This document shows positions 1 to 4,600 of a stretch of 5,086 nucleotides of DNA, piece by piece. The notes beneath the pieces are model-generated. The model saw only the letters and a list, made by a program, of their open reading frames with translations. It did no database searches and was not told the origin of the DNA. The translations under genes and the position numbers were made by a program. The stretch spans positions 1-5,086 of the forward strand of contig PMCG01000137.1 of NCBI GenBank assembly GCA_003155335.1, read 5' to 3'. The first letter of the stretch is position 1. Each line of letters opens with the position of its first letter. The stretch is from Acidobacteriota bacterium. Lineage in GTDB: Bacteria > Acidobacteriota > Vicinamibacteria > Fen-336.

Positions 1-588
1 GCCAAGGCCGATGACGGGCGTGTCTTGTTTGAGGTTCTGATAGGAGAAGACGATGGCGCCGGAGTGTACGTCAACGAAATAGCGGATCTCACTGGGCGGC
101 GACAGGCTCCAAGCCGTGATCATGTCGGTCAGAAAGACGCCGTTGTCGAGGGGCAGGACGAACAGCTCCGGCTGGCCGACGACGCTGCCGGTCTGTCCGA
201 CAGCGGCCTCCACCACGTGGCGCGCCTGTTCTGCGGTCAGCGTCGGCTGCGTGTCGACGCTGAGACCTTCGTAAAGCCCACCGAAGACCGTGCGCGTCGC
301 GCCGTTCTCATCCAGCTGCTGCACGACCTCAGCTCCGAAGACCGGCACACGGTTGATGGTCTGCGCGTAGCGCTGGTGACGTCGCGCCGGCAGGTCGGGG
401 TCGCGTTGCACGGCGCGCAGACGCCACTGGCCGGAGCTCGTCCCACTGGCGAGCCAAGAAGACCACTGCGCGGCCGCGGCGAACTCCATCGCTGCGACAG
501 GCGTCAGCGGACGCAGCTCCGTTGCGAAAGAGGTCCCGACGCAAGTGAGCGTCGCGAACACGGCAACGAGGATTCGCCTGGCAGTCAT
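1..588 (-). CDS. Secreted M4/thermolysin-like metalloprotease precursor, N-terminal part (cut by window edge)
   Basis: The minus frame is open for all 196 codons from the ATG at 586-588 to base 1, so the gene continues off the left edge. Residues 1-22 are a signal peptide: a basic start (TARR), a hydrophobic core and a cleavage site after SFA. Residues about 70-110 fit the fungalysin/thermolysin propeptide (FTP) domain, with YAQTINRVPVFGAEVV followed by a strand ending in GGLYEGL. Residues about 117-185 resemble the PepSY part of the prosequence: LTAEQAR, then AWSL and YFVDVHSGAIVFSYQNL. The final residues, TPVIGLG, fall where the mature M4 enzyme normally begins. By family knowledge this propeptide is a chaperone and inhibitor removed after export. 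The zinc motif HExxH is not visible because the catalytic domain is outside the window, so M4 is inferred from the prosequence; another FTP peptidase family is possible. The start is supported by GGAGGG five bases upstream. Confidence 0.82.
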   Translation of the reverse strand, partial: MTARRILVAVFATLTCVGTSFATELRPLTPVAAMEFAAAAQWSSWLASGTSSGQWRLRAVQRDPDLPARRHQRYAQTINRVPVFGAEVVQQLDENGATRTVFGGLYEGLSVDTQPTLTAEQARHVVEAAVGQTGSVVGQPELFVLPLDNGVFLTDMITAWSLSPPSEIRYFVDVHSGAIVFSYQNLKQDTPVIGLG

Positions 589-593
589 TTCGT

Positions 594-599
594 CCCTCC
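594..599 (-). promoter_or_regulatory. Strong ribosome binding site of the left protease gene
   Basis: Read on the minus strand, GGAGGG lies five bases before the ATG at 586-588 (GGAGGGACGAAATG). This near-perfect Shine-Dalgarno sequence fixes the start and agrees with the signal peptide beginning at that codon. Confidence 0.8.
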
Positions 600-657
600 G
601 TCTCCTTTGCCGTCGGTCGTGGATCGCTCGACGGGCCATCGTGGCGCTTTCCCAGGC

Positions 658-687
658 ACTGTAGTCCACCCTCACGCGCACCGTCAA
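658..687 (-). promoter_or_regulatory. Sigma70-like promoter for the left protease gene
   Basis: On the minus strand TTGACG (682-687) is followed, after an 18-base spacer, by TACAGT (658-663). These match the consensus hexamers at five of six and four of six positions. Transcription would start near 651, giving a leader of about 60 nt before the ATG at 588. Matched by eye; no start site is known. Confidence 0.5.
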
Positions 688-791
688 GGCTGAGAACGGA
701 TGCTTCGACGCGTTCCCGACGCTTCGCTCGCGCCGGCGCACCGCGCTCTGCCCGGGCCGCCTCCGGCCAGGCAATTGGCGGCGGTCCGTTC

Positions 792-797
792 GATAAT
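792..797 (+). promoter_or_regulatory. Possible -10 element of the que block
   Basis: GATAAT matches TATAAT at five of six positions and stands out in very GC-rich surroundings. No good -35 lies 16-18 bases upstream; TTGGCG at 775-780 is only 11 bases away. If used, transcription would start near 803-805, leaving only about 5-7 nt before the ATG at 810, or about 18 nt before an alternative TTG start at 822. A weak call. Confidence 0.3.
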
Positions 798-809
798 AGG
801 CGTCGCGCG

Positions 810-1193
810 ATGGAGGTGCCCTTGTACGAGGTGAGCTGCGAGACGGGCTTCAGTGCCACGCATCGGCTGGTGCAAGACGGGCGGCCGCTGGAGCCGCTGC
901 ACGGACACGACTGGCGGGTCGAGGCCGTCGCTGCCGGACAGGAGCTGGACGCCGCTGGCCTGCTAGTCGACTTCGTGACCCTCAAGCGCGCCCTCGACGA
1001 GACGGCTGCCGCACTCCACCACAGCGACCTCAACGCGCGGCCGGAGTTCGCTCGCGCGAGCCCATCGGCCGAGGTCGTCGCGCGCCACTTCTTCGACGAG
1101 ATCGTGCGGCGGCTCGGCACCAGCGGCCGCGCGCTCGTGCGCGTGCGCGTCCAGGAAGCCCCCGGCTGTAGTGCGACGTATGTTAAGAGTTAA
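810..1193 (+). CDS. queD: QueD-like 6-pyruvoyl-tetrahydropterin synthase family protein, PTPS-III-type motif
   Basis: This 127-residue protein is of normal length for the QueD/PTPS fold. Zinc ligands are visible as His18 (FSATHRL) and His31/His33 (LHGHDW). The family motifs VDF (53-55), LHHSDLN (69-75) and the pterin-anchoring Glu116 in VQEAPGCSATY are present. QueD normally converts 7,8-dihydroneopterin triphosphate to 6-carboxy-5,6,7,8-tetrahydropterin for QueE. However, the catalytic Cys expected four residues before His31 is Leu27, and Glu28 gives ExxHGH, the signature reported for PTPS-III enzymes that make 6-hydroxymethyl-dihydropterin for folate. The Asp of the usual LDH motif is His70. 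Only Cys10 and Cys120 occur, neither at the catalytic position. Position next to queE and queC argues for the queuosine route, the motif for the folate route. The start may instead be TTG at 822. The end overlaps queE by 14 bases. Family is sure; substrate fate is open. Confidence 0.88.
   Translation: MEVPLYEVSCETGFSATHRLVQDGRPLEPLHGHDWRVEAVAAGQELDAAGLLVDFVTLKRALDETAAALHHSDLNARPEFARASPSAEVVARHFFDEIVRRLGTSGRALVRVRVQEAPGCSATYVKS
812..816 (+). promoter_or_regulatory. GGAGG that may set an alternative TTG start of queD
   Basis: The ATG at 810 has no convincing ribosome site upstream, only AGG at 798-800. Immediately inside the gene, GGAGG (812-816) lies five bases before an in-frame TTG at 822-824. 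Starting there would give a 123-residue protein beginning just before YEVSCETGF and would remove no family motif. Whether the cell uses ATG 810 or TTG 822 cannot be settled from the sequence. Confidence 0.35.
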
Positions 1194-1818
1194 CGAGGTC
1201 TTCTTCTCCATCCAGGGCGAGGGCACGCGCGCCGGCCGACCGTGCGTCTTCGTGCGCCTGACCGGCTGCCCGCTGCGCTGCCACTACTGCGACAGCCGCT
1301 ACGCATTTGACGAGGGTGACGTGCGCTCGCACGACGACGTGCTGCGCGAGATCGCTCGCTATCCCTGTCGGCTGGTCGAGCTGACCGGAGGCGAGCCTTT
1401 GGCCCAGGCTGACGCCTTTGCTCTCGTGGCACGCCTCGCCGACGAGGGCTGGGAGGTCCTTGTCGAGACCTCCGGCCACGTCTCACTGGAGGGACTCGAC
1501 CCGCGCGCGGTGGCGATCATGGACGTGAAGACGCCTGGTTCAGGCGCGCACCACGACATGCAGTGGGAGAACCTGGGCCGATTGCGTGCCAAAGACGAGG
1601 TCAAGCTCGTCCTGCTGGACCGCACCGATTACGAGTGGGCGCGCGATTGGGTGCGCGCCGAGGGCGCGCGTCTGCGCTGCCCCATCCTCTTTTCAGCGGC
1701 CCATGGCTGCCTGGACTCCGGCGAGCTGGCCCGCTGGATCATCGAGGACGGCCTGGGCGTGCGCCTGCAGATCCAGCTCCATCGCTATCTCTGGCCGGAG
1801 CAGGGGCGCGGCGTATGA
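1180..1818 (+). CDS. queE: 7-carboxy-7-deazaguanine synthase (radical SAM)
   Basis: QueE converts 6-carboxytetrahydropterin to 7-carboxy-7-deazaguanine in the cytoplasm using S-adenosylmethionine and a 4Fe-4S cluster. The 212-residue protein opens with the family start VNEVFFSIQGEG. It has the classical CxxxCxxC cluster motif as Cys30, Cys34 and Cys37 (GCPLRCHYCDSRYAF), unlike QueE forms with a longer spacing. The SAM-binding TGGEP follows at 69-73, then MDVKTPGSG and the C-terminal QIQLHRYLWPEQGRGV, all typical of QueE. I chose ATG 1180 because it places VNE at the usual position; an in-frame GTG at 1171 would add three residues. No clear ribosome site precedes it, and the 14-base overlap with queD suggests coupled translation. 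The stop overlaps the queC start in an ATGA arrangement. Length and motifs look intact. Confidence 0.96.
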   Translation: MLRVNEVFFSIQGEGTRAGRPCVFVRLTGCPLRCHYCDSRYAFDEGDVRSHDDVLREIARYPCRLVELTGGEPLAQADAFALVARLADEGWEVLVETSGHVSLEGLDPRAVAIMDVKTPGSGAHHDMQWENLGRLRAKDEVKLVLLDRTDYEWARDWVRAEGARLRCPILFSAAHGCLDSGELARWIIEDGLGVRLQIQLHRYLWPEQGRGV

Positions 1819-2495
1819 AACCGATCGCGGTCGTGTGCGTGAGTGGAGGGATGGACTCTGCGGTCACCGCGGCCCTGGCTGCGCAGGAGCACGAGCCAGC
1901 CTTCCTGCACGCTAGCTACGGCCAGCGCACCGCGGCGCGCGAGCGCGCCTGTTTCGAGCGCTTGGCTGAGTGGCTCGGCGTCAGCCGTCGCCTTGTGGTC
2001 GAGATACCGGCGCTCAAGGCGATCGGCGGCAGCAGCCTGACCGACGTGGCCATTCCCGTGCGCCAAGGCTCGCCTGAACGCGACGTCGTTCCGACGTCCT
2101 ACGTGCCGTTCCGCAACGCGCACCTGCTGTCGGCCGCGACGTCGTGGGCCGAGGTGCTGGGCGCGCACGCGCTGTTCATCGGCGCCGTGTGGGAGGACTC
2201 GTCCGGCTACCCGGACTGCCGGCCGGAGTTCTACGCCGCGTTCGAGCGCGCGATACGCCTGGGCACGCGGCCAGAGAGCGACATCCGCATCGTCACCCCC
2301 GTGATCGGCCTCTCCAAGGCTGAGATCGTGCGCCGCGGCAGCGCGCTGGGCGTGCCATTCGAGTCGACCTGGTCCTGTTACCAGCACGACGAGATCGCGT
2401 GCGGCACGTGCGAGTCGTGTCGTCTGCGGTTGGACGCCTTTGCGGCGGCCGGCTGCGCCGACCCGCTGCGCTATCGGACCAGGCGCCACTCGTGA
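1815..2495 (+). CDS. queC: 7-cyano-7-deazaguanine (preQ0) synthase
   Basis: QueC turns 7-carboxy-7-deazaguanine, ammonia and ATP into preQ0, the next step after QueE. The 226-residue protein has the ATP-binding PP-loop SGGMDS at 10-15, ASYGQRTAARE, the conserved central block from PTSYVPFRN through EDSSGYPDCRPEF, and TPVIGLSKAEIV. A C-terminal zinc site is formed by Cys188, Cys196, Cys199 and Cys202 (WSCY...CGTCESC). It ends with the expected DP..Y motif (DPLRY). The ATG at 1815 shares bases with the queE stop (ATGA), and the protein then begins MKPIAVVCVSGGMDS, so an upstream in-frame extension to 1563 is not part of the gene. All key residues are present. No queF, tgt or queA lies in the window, so the fate of preQ0 is decided elsewhere in the genome. 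Confidence 0.97.
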   Translation: MKPIAVVCVSGGMDSAVTAALAAQEHEPAFLHASYGQRTAARERACFERLAEWLGVSRRLVVEIPALKAIGGSSLTDVAIPVRQGSPERDVVPTSYVPFRNAHLLSAATSWAEVLGAHALFIGAVWEDSSGYPDCRPEFYAAFERAIRLGTRPESDIRIVTPVIGLSKAEIVRRGSALGVPFESTWSCYQHDEIACGTCESCRLRLDAFAAAGCADPLRYRTRRHS

Positions 2496-2507
2496 GACAC
2501 TAACAGG

Positions 2508-2525
2508 CACGGGGCTGGCCCCGCG
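2508..2525 (+). other. Small GC hairpin between queC and the TPR gene
   Basis: CGGGG (2510-2514) can pair with CCCCG (2519-2523) around the loop CTGG, with one more pair beyond an A-C mismatch. It lies 14 bases after the queC stop and 32 bases before the next start. No T-tract follows, so it is not a standard rho-independent terminator. It might attenuate or stabilise the transcript; it could also be chance in GC-rich DNA. Confidence 0.3.
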
Positions 2526-2545
2526 GATACCTAGTTTGAGCGTGC

Positions 2546-2551
2546 GGAGGA
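2546..2551 (+). promoter_or_regulatory. Strong ribosome binding site of the TPR gene
   Basis: GGAGGA stands five bases (ATCTC, with the first A shared) before the ATG at 2556. Of the forward genes this one has the clearest Shine-Dalgarno sequence, consistent with independent rather than coupled translation after the 60-base gap behind queC. Confidence 0.75.
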
Positions 2552-2555
2552 TCTC

Positions 2556-3578
2556 ATGAATCCCTTTGTCCTGGCCGTCGGTTTGACCGTGTCCATCGGC
2601 TTCATCGCGGCGGATGCTTCTGCTCAACATGGCAGCATCATCGGCAAGGTCGTCGACCAGAGTGGCCAGCCCGTCGCCGACGCCGTGGTCAAGGTCGTCT
2701 CGCCGACCGATCGAACGCGTCCGTTTGACAGCAAGACCAACGGCAAAGGCGAGTTCGGCGTGGTGACAGCGCAGATTGCGGGACCATGGGAGCTCACGAT
2801 CACGAAGCCAGGCTACGCCGAGTACAAGCACCCCGATCAGATACTCGCGCCCTTGAGCGGATCGCCCACCAGTCTCGGCACGATCACGCTGCCGACGCCG
2901 GGTGCGGCCAGCAAGAAGGTCGTGTCGCCGGAGGAGTACGCCAAGCTAGAGGCACAGGGCAAGGCGCTTCAGGCGCAGTTCAAACAGGCAGTCCAGCTCA
3001 CTGAAGAGGCGGAAGTGGCCACCGCGGCCGGCGACAGCGCGACCGCCAGCCAAAAGTACGACCAGGCGCTGTCGCTCTACAACGAGTTGATCGCCAAGAA
3101 CCCTGATATCGCCGAGCTCCACCACAACGCCGGATACATCTTGGGCCGCAAGAAGGCCTGGACCGAGGCGGCCGAGGCCTTCGTCAAGGCTGGCAGCTTG
3201 GCGCCGACGATGGCGAACGACTATGCATTGGCAGGGACGGCATACCAAAACAGCGGCCAACGGGCCAAGGCCATCGAGGTCATGATCGACGGCGCGCAGC
3301 GCAACCCGAGCGACGTCAGGATCCGAATCGCGCTCGGCGAGGCGTACTACAACGGCGCGCAATACGCGGATGCCAGCGCGGCCTTCAAGAAGGCGCAGGA
3401 GCTCGACCCGGCTGCGCCGGACCCGCTGTACTTTCTCGGAATGATCGCCGTCAGTCAGGGCCAGACGCAGGAGTGTGTCACGCTGCTCGAGAAGTACCTG
3501 GCGCTGAATCCGAGCAACTCTGACCACGTGCGGGCGGCCAAGGGCGTCATCGGTGCGCTGAAGCCCGCCAAGCGGTGA
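2556..3578 (+). CDS. Exported protein with carboxypeptidase-regulatory-like domain and TPR repeats
   Basis: The 340-residue protein starts with a signal peptide (hydrophobic core at 4-18, cleavage likely after ADASA at about 23). Residues about 25-112 form a carboxypeptidase-regulatory-like beta-sandwich: GSIIGKVVDQSGQPVADAVVKV, a turn with TNGKGEF, then WELTITKPGYAEY. A helical, possibly coiled-coil linker follows (125-158, rich in Ala, Gln, Lys and Glu). Residues about 160-320 hold roughly four tetratricopeptide units, seen as YDQALSLYNELIAKNPD, WTEAAEAFVKAGSLAP, RAKAIEVMIDGAQRNPS and YADASAAFKKAQELDP, with a last one ending in YLALNPSN. Such architecture suggests a periplasmic or surface scaffold for protein contacts; no catalytic motif is visible and I cannot name a partner. 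It follows queC by 60 bases and its stop overlaps the yggS start. Export is inferred from the signal peptide alone. Confidence 0.9.
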   Translation: MNPFVLAVGLTVSIGFIAADASAQHGSIIGKVVDQSGQPVADAVVKVVSPTDRTRPFDSKTNGKGEFGVVTAQIAGPWELTITKPGYAEYKHPDQILAPLSGSPTSLGTITLPTPGAASKKVVSPEEYAKLEAQGKALQAQFKQAVQLTEEAEVATAAGDSATASQKYDQALSLYNELIAKNPDIAELHHNAGYILGRKKAWTEAAEAFVKAGSLAPTMANDYALAGTAYQNSGQRAKAIEVMIDGAQRNPSDVRIRIALGEAYYNGAQYADASAAFKKAQELDPAAPDPLYFLGMIAVSQGQTQECVTLLEKYLALNPSNSDHVRAAKGVIGALKPAKR

Positions 3579-4264
3579 TAGCCGACCGCATCGCCGTCGT
3601 TCGCCGGCGCATCGAACGGGCGGCCGCGCGCGCGGGCCGCGATCCAGCTGGCGTGACCCTGGTCGCGGTCAGCAAGAACCACCCGCCGGATGCCGTGCGC
3701 GCTGCGCTGGACGCAGGTGTCGTGGATTTCGGAGAGAATCGAGTCCAGGAGGCCGAAGGCAAGGTCGCTGCGCTGGCCGATTGTCACGAGCGTCTGCACT
3801 GGCACTTCGTCGGCCATCTTCAATCGAACAAGGTTCGCAAGGTGCTGGCCTTTGCCGACCTGATCCACTCCGTCGACGAGGTCGAGCTGGCGCGGCGTAT
3901 CGATCGTGCCGCAGGCGAGCTGGCGCGCATCGCGCGCATCCTGGTGCAGGTCGATCTCGCGGGCGAGGAGACCAAGTCCGGGCTGCCGGCAGCGCGCTTG
4001 CTCGACGCGCTCGACCAGATGCGCCAGTTCCCGCACCTACGCGTCGAGGGCCTGATGCTGCTCCCGCCATATGAAGAGGATGCCGAGCGCGTGCGCCCGT
4101 TCTTCCGCCGCCTGCGCGAGCTGCGCAACGAGGCACGCGAGGCCGGCCTGCTCGCGGGCGGGGAACTTTCGATGGGCATGAGCCACGATCTGGAAGTCGC
4201 CGTGGAGGACGGCGCCACTCTGGTCCGCGTCGGCACGGCGATCTTCGGCGAACGTGCGCGCTGA
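3575..4264 (+). CDS. yggS: Pyridoxal phosphate homeostasis protein (YggS/PLPBP family)
   Basis: This cytoplasmic protein of 229 residues has the usual size of the YggS/PROSC family, which binds pyridoxal 5'-phosphate on a single-domain TIM barrel, has no known enzyme activity and balances PLP and amino-acid pools. The PLP lysine is Lys34 in VAVSKN; most members have SKT, so Asn35 is a mild change. Other family blocks are FGENRVQE, LHWHFVGHLQSNKV, HSVDEVE, QVDLAGEETKSG, GLMLLPP and, near the end, LSMGMSHDLEVAVEDGATLVRVGTAIFGE, whose small and polar residues contact the phosphate. The GTG at 3575 overlaps the TPR gene's TGA (GTGA), so translation is probably coupled to that secreted protein. 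The start fits: MIADRIAVVRRRIERAAARAGR is the usual N-terminal helix. The link to the que genes is positional only. Confidence 0.95.
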   Translation: MIADRIAVVRRRIERAAARAGRDPAGVTLVAVSKNHPPDAVRAALDAGVVDFGENRVQEAEGKVAALADCHERLHWHFVGHLQSNKVRKVLAFADLIHSVDEVELARRIDRAAGELARIARILVQVDLAGEETKSGLPAARLLDALDQMRQFPHLRVEGLMLLPPYEEDAERVRPFFRRLRELRNEAREAGLLAGGELSMGMSHDLEVAVEDGATLVRVGTAIFGERAR

Positions 4265-4283
4265 GTCCGAGTGCCCGCCGGAC
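4265..4283 (+). other. Short hairpin just after yggS
   Basis: GTCCG (4265-4269) can pair with CGGAC (4279-4283) around a nine-base loop, starting directly after the yggS stop. There is no T-tract behind it, so intrinsic termination is doubtful, but its position at the end of the forward block makes it the only candidate 3' structure there. Confidence 0.25.
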
Positions 4284-4361
4284 GAGTTCTCCGACAGTAT
4301 CTACAAACAACGCGCCGCCGATCCTCAGAACGACTAAGGATGGAACGGAAGACACCTGACA

Positions 4362-4380
4362 TGTGATCGTGTGAATCACA
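4362..4380. promoter_or_regulatory. TGTGA repeat/palindrome cluster, possible operator
   Basis: TGTGA occurs at 4362-4366 and 4370-4374, followed by TCACA at 4376-4380. The last two form the 11-base palindrome TGTGAATCACA, and TGTGAT (4362-4367) also pairs with ATCACA (4375-4380). The half-sites resemble those of CRP/FNR-type regulators, but neither arrangement has the six-base CRP spacing. It ends 24 bases before the -35 at 4405, a sensible place for an activator. Candidate only. Confidence 0.35.
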
Positions 4381-4404
4381 GTCCGTCGGTCGCTGGCTTC
4401 ACTC

Positions 4405-4433
4405 TTGACGCTTCGCGGTTCCGAGAATAGCAT
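4405..4433 (+). promoter_or_regulatory. Sigma70-like promoter for the right protease gene
   Basis: TTGACG (4405-4410), a 17-base spacer and TAGCAT (4428-4433) match the consensus at five and four of six positions with ideal spacing. Transcription would begin near 4440, leaving about 160 nt before the start at 4601. The -35 hexamer is the same as in the candidate promoter of the left protease gene. Confidence 0.5.
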
Positions 4434-4600
4434 TCAAAGAGCGGTTCACCGTGCCGAGAGACAGGGGAGCGACCTCCGCCGCGCAGCGGTCCAGCAGACG
4501 GACGTCAAAGCCGGCTGGCTCTAGCAAGTGCTGGCGGTGTGTTCGTGCGTCGCTGGTCGGTGAGGTGCCGAGCGCTGTTTCAGTTTGAGGTTCTAGGATC

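Larger units (their letters stand above)
589..809. other. Divergent intergenic region between protease and que block
   Basis: These 221 bases separate two divergently transcribed genes and hold the minus-strand promoter at 658-687 and a weak plus-strand -10 at 792-797. A 5-bp GC hairpin (GGCCG at 755-759, CGGCC at 764-768, four-base loop) lies between them. I see no preQ1-riboswitch-like sequence, tRNA or coding frame here. Frames crossing the region lack a ribosome site and run antisense to the protease gene. Confidence 0.6.
4265..4600. other. Gene-free stretch upstream of the right protease gene
   Basis: These 336 bases hold no convincing gene. Less GC-rich than the coding regions at its start, the stretch contains the weak hairpin at 4265-4283, the TGTGA repeat cluster at 4362-4380, a promoter at 4405-4433 and a leader of about 160 nt. 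The leader has possible pairings, for example CCGC 4476-4479 with GCGG 4486-4489 and CCAGCA 4491-4496 with TGCTGG 4529-4534, but I recognise no known riboswitch. A 31-codon frame from GTG 4271 has no ribosome site or family match. Confidence 0.55.

Noticed and set aside
25..693. 222-codon plus-strand open frame across the left protease region
   Set aside because: It is antisense to a frame with a signal peptide, FTP and PepSY motifs, and a strong ribosome site. Its own translation is low-complexity and lacks any family motif.
702..730. Imperfect direct repeat around CGACGC upstream of queD
   Set aside because: Only six bases repeat exactly (706-711 and 717-722), which is unremarkable at this base composition.
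589..809. preQ1 riboswitch upstream of the que genes
   Set aside because: No A-rich pseudoknot tail or typical preQ1 aptamer sequence was found, and the apparent leader is too short to hold one.
1563..1814. In-frame upstream extension of queC to 1563
   Set aside because: QueC begins at MKPIAVVCVSGGMDS; the upstream part lies inside queE in another frame and resembles no QueC N-terminus.
1785..2831. 348-codon minus-strand open frame
   Set aside because: It is antisense to queC and the TPR gene and rich in Arg, Ala and Gly as expected for a GC-rich shadow frame, with no recognisable domain.
4271..4366. 31-codon plus-strand frame starting at GTG just after yggS
   Set aside because: No ribosome site, no family features, and an Arg-rich composition typical of non-coding GC-rich DNA.
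27..4594. Exact 12-base repeat GTTTGAGGTTCT at 27-38 and 4583-4594, near both protease genes
   Set aside because: About one 12-base match is expected by chance in a window of this size, one copy lies inside coding sequence, and the flanks differ, so it is not evidence for an element boundary.
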